A DNA stretch of 64,000 nucleotides from positions 69,087,028 to 69,151,027 of the forward strand of contig NC_046358.1 of the NCBI RefSeq assembly GCF_004027225.2. The letters are read 5' to 3'. The position numbers and the translations under genes were made by a program. Each line of letters opens with the position of its first letter. Within the stretch, counting starts at the first letter, position 1. Of this stretch, positions 38,401 to 52,351 are shown piece by piece. The notes below the pieces were generated by a model. That model was given only the letters and a program-made list of their open reading frames with translations, did not search any database and had not been told where the DNA came from. The DNA comes from Strigops habroptila (lineage: Eukaryota; Chordata; Aves; Psittaciformes; Psittacidae).

Positions 38401-41400
38401 GAGCATCTTCCTCACTACTGACCTCTGTTGGGTCTCCAGATCTTCTCCATGCCGTGGCGCATGAGGACGATTCGGGACAGCTCTGTGAAGGACTCGATGA
38501 CGTTGAAGTTGCACAGGGGGCTGACCTCAAAAAACGTCATGCAGTTCTTCTCGGCATAGGCCCGGGCCTGCTCTGTTGGCACTTGCCTCTTGAAGGCAAG
38601 GTGCAGCCTGTTTCCCACCAGGATCCGAGGGACACCTGGGGCATGCTTTAGAAAAGGAAAGAAGTGGAGAAATCATGGCTTGTCCCTGATGGGTAATGGC
38701 GGCCTACACCCAGTATTCTGCTGAGCTGCAATAGCAGTAAAGGGCGAAGAAATAGGAAATGCTCTGTGACCGAGAGGAACTGCCAAGCAGAATTACTAGA
38801 TGATGAGGAAGACCAATTTATCCCCCCCACAGGCCATTTTAGAGGGAACCTTCCCCTCTCTCTTGACCATTCCCAAGCCCTTTCCTACTACTTGATTACA
38901 CAGAGGTGGAGGGTTATCCCCTTGGTTTGCTTATTATCAAACAGCCATCGTTTCCTCTTCATAGCAGAGCCATGCTTGTCCCCACATCAGAGGTGGCACC
39001 TCAGATGATACCTCCCCAGAAGTTTGCTGCAGACCACTGCACATGTTCTTCCATGTAACTTACCTCATCTATTTCCTTTATCCATCGATCTATCCCATCG
39101 AAGGACCAGCGATTAGTGATGTCGTACACCAAGAGAATGCCCTGGTGGAAGAAAACCAGGAGCAATCAGGAAGCTTCATAGTAGACAAAATGAAAGGGAC
39201 ATCACCTCCATATACAGAAACCAAAAGGCAGAGGGCCAGAACATTGTTCCAGATACACTATTTGTGTGTTTGCTAGGGCAAAAATTGAGACAAGAGGTCT
39301 GTACTAACACTGTCCCAGGCTATCAGGGAAGGTTTTACTCCTGTTTTGGCTTGAACATCCCCTAAATCATTCTGAAAGCAGCAATCTCTGTGAAGGAGGA
39401 GGAACTGCCTTGGTGACTGTGTATCTGGAGGAGCAAAACACACCCTCCTCCTGTCACAATCCGATACAAACTCACAAAGGCAGAAACAAGTCTTTTTCTT
39501 TCCCTCTTACGCATTCAGTGGTGGGATGGCAGTGCAACGTGATGAAGCTAATGAAGCACACCCATCTTCAGCAGGTTTTCCCTCTCCAGAACCTGTCTCA
39601 TTCTGTTGTCCCTTTGCTGTCACTGCCACACTGACAGAGAATGAAGGTAGCACAGCAATGTTGGGACACCCAGAGCGTCAGAGCAAAGGTCTCACTGTAG
39701 GACCTTTCCCTCTGCCCTTTCTTCTACAGCACCCTCAGGCCCACACTGATTTTTCCTGACCACCACCCACATCCACAACTTGCTTCCCTTACACTCTCGA
39801 GGTACAGCACAATGAGCTGGCAACCAGGACAGGGAAGTCCATGCTTGTGATGACATGGAGCAGCACTTGATGACATGGAGTCTGCACCTTCACCCCAAGC
39901 CTGGCTAGTAGGACTCAGGACCACAACCACACTGCTGGCCACCACACAGGTCCACAGCAACTCCTATCAAATGAGCTTTCCTTGAATCAAAGTACTTCTG
40001 AGGACAGACACAAGGAAAGTAGGCTGTGCACAGCCCTGCAGGCACACAACCCAGCACATCAGGAGATGCCTCTCAGGACCAGTTGGGCACATACAACATT
40101 TAGAGAGTTGTCTCAAGCAGCAGCCTTCCTGCAGCTCTCCCATTTTTTTTCTGACTTGTTGTCACTCCCTTCTTTGCAATCAATCAAGGACATTTCAAGT
40201 GACAACAGGCACTTCAAGGTTACTCTACAGAAGACGCCTGAAACGGGAACTACAGAGGAACAGATGATCTTGCACTGCAAGAGGCAACAGCATGTCTGGA
40301 AACAAGCGTGGGATGAAACCCAGCAGCAGTGAGACTAAGCTAAGGGCAAACCAAACCAACCCGAGCTGGACTCCAGGATAACAGATCATTTAGCAGCAAG
40401 CTCAGCAGAACCAGCCTTCTCTGAATCAGGGGTATCCTCCAGGAACAGCCATCCCCTATGGCAAGCAGTAGAAATACTGAGCTGGCAAAGGAAAGTCTCA
40501 GCTGGCAGCCTAGTCCTCCCTAGGAGATGCCTAGATACAGCACAGAGAAGGAGCAAGCTGACAAACCGTCCAGCTTCTGTCCTGCTACATGGCAGAGACT
40601 GTCAAGCATCCTCCAAACAGTGGAATTGTTCCTTTATTCATTGAAATGGAAGATCCACTACACAGATGGGAATCGCAAACTACTCAGTCCTCCTGCCAAC
40701 GCTGCTGCCAAAGCCTGTGATGAGCTAGGGGAAGCCTGTATAGAGCCATGCATGTGATATACCTCAGGTTTATGAAAAAATAATCATCAGCATGAGATCT
40801 AGAGCATGCAAGAATAATAAATACTAGGACATCTGAGCCACAAAGGCACTTGAAACCTCATAGTAAAGTCATGTCCTGAGCTGGCACTCAAAGTGCTCCC
40901 TACGACCGGAAAAGCAGCCTTTCCCCAAGCACACTGGGTGTGCCTGGACATTGTTTGCCTTTCTCACAGCTCTTTCAGAATAAGCAGCTTTCACAAAGCC
41001 TGCCCAGTGTTATTGTTTTGAAAAGCCTGGGTCAGAACAATTCTGATTCTGGAGTTTTATCCACAGCGCTTCCAGTCCAGGCAGCCACTCTCCAGGCAGA
41101 GCTTGCTGCTTCTGTCCTTGCTGGCCCTCCAGCACCTCTGCGTCTGCGCTTATACCACGTGCACGAAGGCTCAAATGTACAAAAAAAAGGGAAAGGGAGA
41201 GGGTACAAAAGGCAAGTCACAGGTAGTGGGCTGGCTTTCATCTTTGATAGCCCAACATGAAGAGCGAGCCCTTCAAAGTTTGGATTTAAAGTTGTTCTGA
41301 GCACCCTGACAGTGAGTTCTCATAACTGCAGTAGTATCTGTGGGGTGGGCAGAGCGGATGCGTCTTCAGTTTCCTCCAAGAAAAGCCCGCAGCTCGTGCC

Positions 41401-44400
41401 TAGAGTCAGAATTCTCTGTCATTTCTAGAACAGTCAAAACACTTCCTTCTCAAAAAGGAGGGAGGTTGGAGCATGGGAGGTTGGGTTTGTTTTGGAGGAG
41501 AAGAGAATCAGTTTCTCCTAGGTTTAGATAGGAAAAAGTAAGAAGTAGTGGTTTTCCAGAATTAAAAAACTCCACAAACCAAGAACCCAATCAAGAAATA
41601 CCCACTACCAGGATACAGCACATTTTAGGAGGGGAGAAAGATAAAAAAGAGAGACTCTGAGCTCTCTTTCAATTGCTGTAATATTTATTTTGACTTGCAG
41701 CTTCCAAGGCTGCATGTATGAATGAATGAGAGTCAGGAAATAAAGCAAAAAGTTTGGTGACTCCCTTCCAAGACAAACGGCCAGCAAGTGAAATAAAGTC
41801 TATTTATCTCAGTTCTGGATTGACAAGTTCCTTTAGCCAAGAGAAACAGACCCAAAGCCTAGGTTGTGAAGGCTGCTTCTGCCAGAAATATGCTCTAGGA
41901 GGAGAGAGCTTTTAAGCTTGCTGGCAACTGCTGCCTGCATCTTCTTTAAATAGGAAGGAGGATAAAACATCAGGAAAACCAGAGCCCAAGGTTCTCAGAA
42001 GCAGGGTGCAAGGTCAAGATCATGACTTGAGGAACACGCTGTCTGCCAGCTTACCCTCCAAGTCATAACACAGCTCCATGCACGCACATTTAGGGTCAAG
42101 ATTGTCAAGGAAAGCTTCCCAAAGGTCAGAAGATTCCATGGCCAAGTTGTCTAATGCCTTGCTGCTGTCCTCATCCTCCCCAGCACAGGTATTAGACCAG
42201 CTTTACTGTAACTCAGCAGAGGACAGAGGAAGCTGTCTTAAAAACAGCTCCTGGTGCTGCCAGATAACCTCGTACATCTTCCAAGTAGCACTGGCATGCT
42301 CCAGATGTCACGTTTCCAAAGCACACATCCCAAATATACTTTGTCATGACCATTTTCTCCCCTAAAGAGAACAGCACAGATGTGCACGTAGAGAGGGAGC
42401 TGGCTCCATTGCTGCAGACAGCTTGAAGTAAGATCTGTTGGGTTTTTTTCAGGTTTTGTAAAGTCTCCTTTGGAATAATGTGCACAGAATTCTAATTTCC
42501 TCAGGTAGACAAATGAACAGGTTCCCATTTGCAGCCAAAATTATTCTGTAAGTGCCTAGATGGCTGTCAACACCTTATCATCTCCATACCCCTCGATTCC
42601 GAGTTTCACAAAGCACCTTTGTAAGCACTATGTACCCTGGGTTCCACCAGCAGGAAATGAGGAGCTGCACACTCAGGTTCTCAGATCCAGGGTATTGTGG
42701 ACTCTTCACCAACCCTCCACCAGTCTTTCTTCCTTATCTCCTCCACCTGCCTATAGGCCTCTGTGCGAGGTAGACTGACTGGACTTGTCCCCACGACTGT
42801 TTCAGGTCTTTTCACAACTGGATTTTCAAACTTCATTTCCACACTACTGGGATCAGCATGGCCCCAAGCACACCAGCAACAGGAATTTCCACATTACTAT
42901 GAAGTTAGTGAACAAGAAACATGAAGAGATCACAGAATCCCAGACTAGTTTGGGTTGGAAGGAACCTTAAAGCTCAGCCAGTTCCAACCCCTGCCATGGG
43001 CAGGGACACCTTCCACTAGAGCAGGTTGCTCCAAGCCCCTGTGTCCAACCTGGCCTTGAACACTGCCAGGGATGGGGCAGCCACAGCTTCTCTGGGCAAC
43101 TTGTGCCAGTGCCTCAGCACCCTCACAGGGAAGAACTTCTGCCTAATGTCCAATCATTATGACAAGACCGAGTCTGAGGAGATTCATTTCGATGCTGGCA
43201 GCCAGTGTCATTGTATCCAGCAGCATATGTGGATGCTTATTCTGCCAAAACCCAAAACTGTTTTCAGCAGGAGCTTACAAAGATCTGCCCAGATAATCAA
43301 GGTGAGTGTGTGCGAAGCATCAGCTCTATCTGCTTGCTGCAGCTTTAGACCAGGCTTATAAGTTTTTAAAGGTGAGGGACAAGCAGCATGCTCACCCATC
43401 AGTGCAATGCAGGCTTCTCCAAAAAGGCTTCTCAGATGCTTTAGGAGCTGGATCTCCAGCAGCTTGCACAAGCACACAAGAACACTGATGGGAGCAAGCA
43501 AGGACTCACATGACTGCCAGAGACCTGAACTCAATGCAGGCAGATGCCAGGGTGGCCAGGAAAGTGTCACTCACTGGTATTCTCCACTGATGGAAAAAAG
43601 CTGTTGCTGAAGAAGCCTGTCAGACCCCTCTGGACTGGATTTCTCTGGCCCACAGGATGAGATAAACCATAAACAAGACCCAGCACTGACAGCAACCAGA
43701 ACACTTTGTCTCTCCTGCCTGCTCTTTCAGAGCTACGCTTGGTCAGGGCTTTCCAGCTGGCACCTCAAGCCTTGCCTTATGGGCAATTACATCCTGCTGC
43801 CAAACCATATCCCAATGGGCTAACACATTGCAGGGGTTTATTTATCACTGAGCTTTTGATAACAATTCTGGCATGCAGGGAAGGCTCCTCCAACAGCCGG
43901 ACAAACAGAGGCAGGTAAGGCATTTACAGCAACCACTATAGCCTTAAGGTAGAGCAGAGCCCACGTCTCAGAGTCTGCTGAGCTGCCAGAAAAGTCACTG
44001 CCTTCCTGGATACTAAAAGCCCTGAGCAGGACAAACAGCAGCTACTCAAATCACCTGCCTAAGCAGAACTCAACAATATTCATTACTCCTGCAGCTTTGC
44101 TCTAAGATCTGAGCATCATTCAGTGATTCCTGTAGATGGTCTGAATCAATTCACGAAGGACGTTCTGTATCACACTGTCTGGGAAGAGCTGGCAAGCCAC
44201 ATTTGCAGAAACAGTTTAAATCACTGGCACATGAGGACATCAGGAATGATTCTAGCACTGCTTCTTCCTTGCTAGATCAGAAAGCAACATCATATCTCTT
44301 TCTCCCCTCTGTGATGACTTGGAATAGCTTGTATTTGCTCACAGCAGCCAGAAGAGCCACAGCTGCACCAACAGTTGAGATCAGCGGCCAGCTCTGCTGT

Positions 44401-47400
44401 TGGCGTGATAAGAGACCTTAAAGCCAAGCAGAAGAAGCCAAAGAGCAGAAATTGAAGAGCAAACCAAAAGATTTCTGCAGCACCTTCAAGCATCACTAAA
44501 TACCCTTCACCATACCCTGCGCTGTGACAGTGAATATAAAAATCCTTCTGCAACACAGCAAGCTCCAGACTCCACCAGTTTACTCTGCAGGTTGCAACAC
44601 TACTGGGTTTCCGTCTTCACCCTCCCTGACCCTGCAGTCACCATGACGTGTCCTGCACTCTCCCAGCCTCATCAGTGCCTACAGGCCAGTGCTCTGCTAT
44701 CCCAGACACAACTGCTCCTCTTTTGCCCCAAAGTGAGACCCCGAAGCAATTGGGTGAGGACCTGCTGGGCCAGCAGACCCTAAGAGGAAAGGGATCATGA
44801 AAGCAGCTGTGATAAGAAAGCAGCAGCTCAAACCCCAGGGAAGCAAGAAGAGAAAAAGAGGACAGTCCCAGGCACTTCAGTACGCCACAAGCCTCCATCT
44901 TTGATCCAAAGAGCCCATTGTATCCCTGATGTGATCAGACCAGCTAGGCAGGGCAGGGAGGAAAGGCAGGACACATCTGTGATCCTCACAGCAAATCCTG
45001 AGACACACACGGCTGGTCTGCCCTGGCTGAAAGAAGGGACTGGTCCTCATCTGAAGCCAGCTCACCCAGGGCAGTGAAGCTGTTTCACTTTGGCTGTTCT
45101 CAAGAGGAAGATACTCCTGCTGAACATGAAAGCCACATGTAGGCAGGCAAGTGGTGTGGAGCCTACACTGGGGAAGGCATTGAGGTGCTCAAGAAGAGTC
45201 TGTTCACTGAGGAGGGATGAGCCTGAAGTCCAGACTGAGCAATGCATGAGGCTGTGCTGGGGGGAAAGGAGAACTCCCGAGAAGGTCTGCTCCCTACATG
45301 GGGACTCTATCTCCACGTCCCAACCTCACAAGGGTTTACTTCAGAAGGTTCAATTCTTATCATTACACTTGAGAAGCAATATGTGTGTAAGTCAGGTGTG
45401 CTTCCCTTGCTTGAAGGCACTTTTCCTACCAGGTATTCTCTTAAGCATTGGCTATTCTGGGAGAAGCACCCTGTTCTCAGCCACCCCTGTAATGTCTGCA
45501 GGATGCAGAGGCCTCCTGCTCTCACAGCTAACCTGTCAAACTCATTTTTTTGTTTGGAAACACATTCTTCAACCTCCCCTTGTACTCCTTAAGTTCAGAG
45601 TCTCAGTCCTCTACTCAGTGAGGACCTTCTTCTAATTTTCAGTGTGAAAGTGCTCATGGCCAGCTGATACCAAGCCATTCTTGTATAAATATCTGCACGT
45701 TAAACAGAGCTTTTCTCACCCTGGCACCTCTCTTCTCTGCTCTGTTTATTCTTCCTGAGCTTTTGGCTTGCTAGGTTAAAAAAAAAAAAAAAAGCAGCCA
45801 TTTCTCTTGCCTCCAACTGGATTTGCGTCAGGTTTCCTACAGCAGAAGTCTTGAAGCCTGATGACACCAAGACTGCAGAGAGGAAGGCAGACAGCTGAAG
45901 CAAAGAAGTGAGCACGCAGCATTAAATACATCTTGAAGAAATAAGAGAACTCAGGAGCATCTTATCTCCTTTCCCCTGAGACCACGCTGGGTTAAGTTGT
46001 GTTTATGCTAATGCTATGCCAGAAGAAGTTAGCTTCTGCATACTGAAAATAACTGGAGGTGTTGGAGTCCGTTCCTGCAGTCACGAAGGCATTTGATATG
46101 CAAAACAAACAGTCCTCTTGCTTTGCTTAACCATGGAGAGTTTAAATTAAGACACTGTCCTCATCCACTGAAAGATGTGGTGAGTTATTGAAAAGAGACA
46201 GTATCTGTGTTCCTGCTAACAGAGGAATATTGCTGTATCACCACATGGGAGCCAGTCACTTGGTGCCGAAACCTTTTACCAACCCATCTGGAGAAGACAG
46301 TACAAGGACGCAGGTCATTAGCCTGCAGGAGGCTTTGGATGCCAGAGAAGGACTCTTCATCAGGGACTGTAGCAATAGGACAAGGGGTGATAGGTTCAAA
46401 CTTAAACAGGGGAAGTTCAGGTTAAATATACGGAAGAAGCTCTTCCCTGTGAGGGTGCTGAGGCGCTGGCACAGGTTGCCCAGAGAAGCTGTGGCTGCCC
46501 CATCCCTGGCAGTGTTCAAGGCCAGGTTGGACACAGGGGCTTGGAGCAACCTGCTCTAGTGGAAGGTGTCCCTGTCCATGGCAGGGGGTTGGAACTGGAT
46601 GATCTTAAAGTCCTTTCCAACCCTAACTATTCTATGATTCTAAGCAGCGCTCACTTTTCACTGTGCTCATTTCATGAACACTTTCAGAGGGCAGTGGAGA
46701 CATTTAACTTGGGAATTCCCCCTCCTCCTGCTTGCTGTTTAGGGTTGTTTTGTTGGTTTTAAGGGTAAAGGTTGACTATTTTGGAAAAAAATAGGATTAA
46801 GACATCACAATGGTGCTTTGGAAAAGGCATCTGTTGCACAAGCAGAATGCAGGCTTTGAGGAAAAGGCATAAGCTACACCTTACTGTGCAAGCAAGCTCC
46901 ATCCTCCAGCATTCAGCCATGAAGTATTCAGGTTACAGGTCCCTCTGCCTGGCTGAGGAGGGTTACTGAGAACATCTCTCAGACCCCTTGGGAAAGGCAA
47001 GCAGGCAAGATGGACCAGGCAAGGTTTGCAGATGTTCATAGAATCCCAGACTGGTTTGGGTTGGAACAGAGCTTAAAGCTCATCCAGTCCCAACCCCCTG
47101 CCATGGGCAGGGACACCTTCCACTAGAGCAGGTTGCTCTAAGCCCCTGTGTCCAACCTGGCCTTGAACACTGCCAGGGATGGGGCAGCCACAGCTTCTCT
47201 GGGCAACCTGTGCCAGCACCTCAGCACCCTCACAGGGAAGAGCTTCTGCCTAAGATCCCATTTCAATCTCCCCTCTGGCAGGTTAAAGCCATTCCTCCTT
47301 GGCCTGTCCCTACAGGCTCTTGTCAAAAGCCCCTCTCCAGGTTTCTTGTACGCCCCCTTTAGGTATTGGCAGGTTATTGTTCAGGTGAGAGTTCCTAAAG

Positions 47401-50400
47401 CAATACTGATAAACACAGCAGAAGGGCAGGACGTTGCCTCCAAAGAAAAGGTCAAGAACTTCTGAGGAAGGAAGAGAAAAGCAATCTATTTCAAGCTTAA
47501 GGTCAGGCAGATACATGACACCTTAATGGCATCCAGTATCAGCATCCAGGGAGAACAGGGTGCAGGAATCCAATGCACTGTGCAAGTATCTTATGGCTCT
47601 ACTGCAGTTTCTAGACAGATGTGTACCTCCTCTTTCTACACAGATGTGTACCTCCTCTCCATCCAATTCAAGTATTCTCATCACTACTTATTTCACCTTT
47701 CCCGCCTGCCCTTGTTCAGGTATGGCAGCAGCAAATACAAGTTCTGGCATGTGGCTGCTGGCTCTGCTGGGCACAGCCCTGGGGAGACAGAGCACTTGCT
47801 CTGAGGAGCTCTCAGTCTACATGAAGGGGAGAAAACCTTCTGCACGGCAGTCTGGAAAAGCAGGTCATGCTGCAGACAGGGATAACAGCTCTCAAGTGAT
47901 ATTTCTGGACACAGCAGTTGGGAAGCCAGTTTGATCTGGGCATCTGATACTGACCGAAGGTTTGTGGTCATCAGAAAACCCTAATGTTCATTTCTCACTG
48001 GGAAAGGAAGGGACGTGGTCTCAAGCCCACAGCTTATATTAGGATTGGAGCTCTAGACTTTTCTGAAATGTAGAAGGGGCAGAGAGAAGCTTAAACTCAC
48101 ACACGGGACCGAGCACGCAAATGGGGGGTCCTGTACGCTCCCACTGCAGAAGGCACGCCCCAATACTTCTGGCCCTGCACCTCTGCAAACACCAGGAAAT
48201 TGGCCTCTGCTTCAAAGGAGCAGCCTCAAGGCACCCACACCACCAGAGATGTGCACAAACAAGAACAAAGGACACACTGGAGAAGATATCAACAGCCCAT
48301 CCCAGGTGAAGTGCTCTCATGTCTACAGCACAAGGAAATTTGCAGGAAGCCTTAAGAGAGCAGGATGGATTTTGCCAGTTAACAAAGCAAAGGTCCACAG
48401 CTACAAGGAGCAAAAAGCCAAGAGCAATAGCGATAAGAGCTTGAATAAGAGCGGCAAAGTTTCCCAAAGGCTGGGAATCCACCAGGACACTGGCAGGCAA
48501 CAGGCTGATACATAGCTTCCAACTCTTAGTGGCTAAGAGAGGAGGAATTTGCTCCAAAGTTTTCCCGTTTGCAAACAAAAGGGAAAATACAGGAGTTCAT
48601 TTAACTTAGGGAGACTTTATCCTGGAGGGATCCTTACTAAAAGGATGACAATAAAACTGTAAGAAAGCACTATTAACTAACACCAGTTTTTCAGAGGACC
48701 ACGAGATTCTGCTGTGCAGAATCTAGATGCCGTTCTGGAGCAGGGCCCAGAGGAGAAACTCAACATGTAACACTCTGTCTCATGCTTTAAAGGAACATAT
48801 TTCATAATCCAATCGAGCTGCTCTAGCTTCAAGTCTGCACCAAACACACCAGTAGGAGCCACTCTATTTTTGGAACTGACTTGAAGGCAACACAGGCTGG
48901 AAGAACTCCATTGGGAAAGCCAGTGTCATGTTTAAACTAATTTGACAAACCCCAGAAAGCACAAGCTCCCACATTAAAGCTAAGGCAGATCTAGAGCTCC
49001 AATTGCTTTGTCCTCTATAACCCCATCTCCTCAGCTCCTCTCTAGAAACTAACACTGAATACAGTCTGTAACAACCCTTTCCTGTAGGAGTCTAGGGAGG
49101 TCTGTCATTTCCTCTCCTCTCTCCCACTATTTCACAAAGAGAGAATTCCAGACAGCAACATGACATGCAGCAACCCTAGGCATTTAGAGATCCTATCCTT
49201 TCAATGCTTGACACGTTCCTCTTCTGAGCTCTTCACTAAGGCATGAAAGATTTTTACAGCCTAAAGGAAAAGCAAGTGCACAGAGCAGCACTTACCTGGG
49301 CTCCTCTGGAGTAGGATCTGAAAATGGTGCAAAATCTTCCTTGCCCTGATGTGTCCCTGCAACAAAGAAAAGTTACAGCTATGAAATTTGGAGAGTTGAA
49401 TCCCAAACTGCACATCTCCTGTTGGACCCGAACAAAAAGAAACAAAAAACCCAGTCTTGATCTCGACAGATCTGTAGAACACGCATGGTACCCAAACTGC
49501 TCCGCATGGTGCTTTTGGGGAAGAACCAGTGGGCTCATCACCACCTTTGGTTATAGGCAGACACACTGTAGAGGTCCTCGCTGTCATCATGCTTCCCATG
49601 GAGAAGGTATAAACCAAAAAGACTCGGCTTCAGCACTACTTTATAATATATGAGGATACAAGTCATTCTGATCCCTTGGGCAAAGGGTTTTCTCTAGTTC
49701 CCTACAGTCCATTGGAGTTCAAAGTCAGAGTGAGATGGCAGGCCTCTCCTAGCTGTGAAGAACAGCTAATCTAGCAAAAAATGAACATAACTGCTCAAGA
49801 CAGGAGAAATTCATAGAATCCCAGACTGGTTTGAGTTGGAAGGGACCTTAAAGCTCATCCAGTTCCAACCCCCTGCCACAGGCAGGGACACCTTCCACTA
49901 GACCAGGTTGCTCCAAGCCCCGTCCAAACTGGCCTTGAACACTGCCAGGGATGGGGCAGCCACAGCTTCCCTGGGCACCCTGTGCCAGCGCCTCAGCACC
50001 CTCACAGGGAAGAACTTCTGCCTAAGTTAAGTTATCATCTCAATCTCCCCTCTGTCAGGTTAAAGTTGGGTTTTTTCCTGTTTAAATTGTCTTGCACTAT
50101 CTAGTTTCACTTATTTTTCCAAGCATGTATTAACAAAAAATGAAAGGAAATATCTTTGCACCCAGATCTCCAACAGATCTGGTCACTCACACCTGGCAGA
50201 GAGCTCAGGAACAGGACTAGGGAACAGCACTTCTAGCCCATTGTGACAGTAAAGGGCTATTCAGTCACTATGCTTTGTCCTGACTGCAGGTCTTGACATG
50301 GTAAATAAGTCTGACTACACCACCAGCACCTCCCAGTGCCTGCAGGAACATCTGGACAGCAAGCCAGGGCCCAGCACACCGATTTAACCTCTGTATACTG

Positions 50401-51826
50401 AAATGCATCAGGGTAATCCAAGAAACATTATGACATTTGTCATATCTATGCACTGGGCAGGATAAAAAAAACCCACACTAATGGCCACTGAGAAGCCTAA
50501 CGAATCCCTCAGCCCCAGATTTGCACCAGCTATATGAAAAAGGCCCTGATCCCAAGTTCAGGACAGTCATTCTTTCAGATCTAAAGCTTTCAGGGATCAT
50601 ATTATTGGTCCTGGATATCAATCTCACAGTCTGTGCTTACATCTCCTCCTCTGACAATCAAGTGTTGGGTTGCACAAGGAAAGTAATGATGAAAGGTTAT
50701 ACTATTAGTATAAAAAGAAGGTTTCAAGAGGGAAGCAGTAACCACACACTTGGGGCTGAAATGTTGAAAAAGACATCTTCTGTGATCTTACAAGAGAGAG
50801 AAAAAGAATCTAAGTGACACACAAACATATAAGCTAGAAGAGATAAATTAGCTGCTTCTGTTCTTTTGTAAGAAAAATGAGGCCACTCAGCTTCAGAGAG
50901 CAGGGATATAATTAAACCACAAAACTATACCCTGCTGGAGTCCCTCGCTGAGGCTGAGACCATGGTGTTCATTCCTACTGAAAAATTCACACAGGTCACT
51001 AATATTCCTGTTACTTGATACAAGCATTAGTAAAGGGACTATTTAACTTCATGGTTTAGGGTCTGTGTCATTCTCTAGCAGACCAGGTGAAACCCACAAT
51101 AGGGGCAGGCTGCCCGTCCTTCCTCCTCCAGCTCCAGGATTGCTGTGTCAGCTTCTCAGCAGGTTAAACCTCAGACAGTGCTCTGCCAGAAGGACTCCAG
51201 CTCTCCCTCTGGTGCCCACAGATAAGGCAGGGGGGTTACCCCTCCACTGCAGCATCCTCCCACCTCCATCCCAGTGTCAGGTCACTCTGGTAAGTCCTGC
51301 TCTCCAGGGCTTTGCCATACTCTGACATGAACTGCGAGGTCTAGTCACTGCTCTTGTTTTAGTTTAATACTGAAGTCACTGAGAAACATCCAGCTTCTGG
51401 AGGTACGAGGGGCTTCACCCGTTGTTTTTTCCTCCTCCTTCTCTTGTCTATATTTCTCCAACCTAGGATTTCAAGACAGTCCAGTATTGCTTCTGAAACA
51501 GTACTGTTCCCTTAATGACTGACAGCTGTATGGGAACATAATGGAGAAAGACTGAAATTGGCCTATTCCAAAGAACAGCATGAAGTTTGTGCTCTTCTAT
51601 CAATGGAAAGAGGGCTGGTTTGCTTGTGTAACTCGCTGGTGGGAGCAGCTAGCAAGCCTCACTGCATGCCTGGGGATGCTCTGCGCTCTCTGCAGCTCAG
51701 TTCAACATCCCATAGCAGCACCACAGCCTCTGTCCTCGCAGCCAAAGCAGCTCAGAAACACTCACCAGAGTTCCAGCTTGACCCTTCTGCCGTCCAACAA
51801 GATAGTAGTGGTCTTGTAGTCAATTC
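35444..51826 (-). CDS. RAB40C: Ras-related protein Rab-40C, coding exons 2-6 (first coding exon outside window)
   Basis: RAB40C is an atypical Rab-like GTPase with a SOCS box. It acts as a substrate receptor for Cullin-5/Elongin ubiquitin ligases. Minus-strand exons: 51766-51826, 49296-49356, 39064-39141, 38423-38645 and 35444-35724. They total 704 nt, giving the last two bases of a Gly codon plus 233 aa and TAG. Adding the roughly 48 residues of the missing first exon gives 281 aa, exactly the human length. All junctions are GT-AG and in phase. Visible parts are [20 protein letters not shown] (switch I side), the switch [10 protein letters not shown], a degenerate NKxD-type loop at [11 protein letters not shown], and the SOCS box from VFSLQDLCC to the Cul5-box-like LIDKLPLP. 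The tail is basic and Ser-rich and ends CKIS, a prenylation-type Cys motif. The P-loop exon is not found between 51.8 and 64 kb and is presumed upstream. The 10.1-kb third intron and others host many CR1 fragments. Confidence 0.96.
36030..36612 (-). mobile_element. CR1 LINE, 3' fragment with internal deletion
   Basis: Minus-oriented. The 3' end (36030-36157) joins directly to more upstream CR1 sequence, skipping roughly 250 bp present in the sister copies. It then extends farther 5' than the others (to the CTCTGGATGAC segment). Confidence 0.82.
36981..37427 (-). mobile_element. CR1 LINE, 3' fragment
   Basis: Minus-oriented, about 447 bp, running from the TCATGGAATCCCAGACTGG tail to the CTCTGATCATCTTTGTGG segment. 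Confidence 0.9.
37429..37505. repeat. Dispersed repeat, copy 1
   Basis: About 77 bp starting AGCAGCTACTCAAATCACC and ending GCAGCTTTGCT, nearly identical to 44037-44105 apart from an extra 8-9 bp. Not CR1; it directly abuts a CR1 5' break. Confidence 0.8.
42930..43146 (-). mobile_element. CR1 LINE, 3' fragment
   Basis: Minus-oriented, about 217 bp, in the large RAB40C intron. Confidence 0.9.
44037..44105. repeat. Dispersed repeat, copy 2
   Basis: About 69 bp, same orientation as copy 1 at 37429, lying in the large RAB40C intron without an adjacent CR1. Confidence 0.8.
46347..46642 (+). mobile_element. CR1 LINE, 3' fragment
   Basis: Plus-oriented, about 295 bp; it differs from the others 5' of the conserved tail (GACTCTTCATCAGGGACTG start), suggesting another CR1 subfamily. 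Confidence 0.85.
47036..47370 (-). mobile_element. CR1 LINE, 3' fragment
   Basis: Minus-oriented, about 335 bp, in the large RAB40C intron. Confidence 0.9.
49811..50066 (-). mobile_element. CR1 LINE, 3' fragment
   Basis: Minus-oriented, about 256 bp, in the RAB40C intron upstream of the exon at 49296-49356. Confidence 0.9.
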
Positions 51827-52351
51827 CTGAAAGGAAACCAATAAAAAGCTGAGCAAACACTGAGTAGGTCTTCAGAGATGGACAAGAAATCTGCTCTGCC
51901 CACCCAGATCTATCATTCCATGTTTACAGAAAGTGATGTTTTCTCCCCCTTGCTCTAGTGTGTTTGGGAAGGGCTACAGACACTTGACAGATATAGAGCT
52001 CTGCTTCAAGGCAAAGACTACTCTTGTGGAGCTCTATCCCTCCTTCCTAAAAATACAGTTAACCCCTAGATTGCTTCTTACTTCTCCATTGCTGGATAAA
52101 ATCTCTCAGGACTCGAGCTGTAGGAGATTCAGTGTCTGCAGCAGTATCCCATGCAACAGTGTTAAACTGCAGGCTCTTTTTTTTGGGAGGGGAAGCTATG
52201 TGAGCCAAAGAGACCAATAATTTAGAAGCACAATTTCAAAGCATCTCTGCTAAGTCAGTCTGCAGAGCCACCATCTCAACAAACATCCCTGCCTGAAAGA
52301 GTCAAAAGACATTCTGGGAGGTGGGTGATACTGAAAGCCCATGCTGTTTTT

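Larger units (their letters stand above)
39142..49295 (-). other. RAB40C large intron (10.1 kb)
   Basis: Moderately AT-rich intronic DNA with CR1 fragments at 42.9, 46.4 and 47.0 kb, a short dispersed repeat at 44.04 kb and a 17-nt A run near 45.78 kb. No other gene is supported. Confidence 0.7.

Noticed and set aside
45778-45794. A-rich run that could mark a processed pseudogene tail
   Set aside because: No gene-like sequence precedes it on either strand.
46261-46275. GGTGCCGAAACC, reminiscent of a primer-binding-site word
   Set aside because: No terminal repeats or internal genes of an LTR element surround it; it is a chance word near a CR1.
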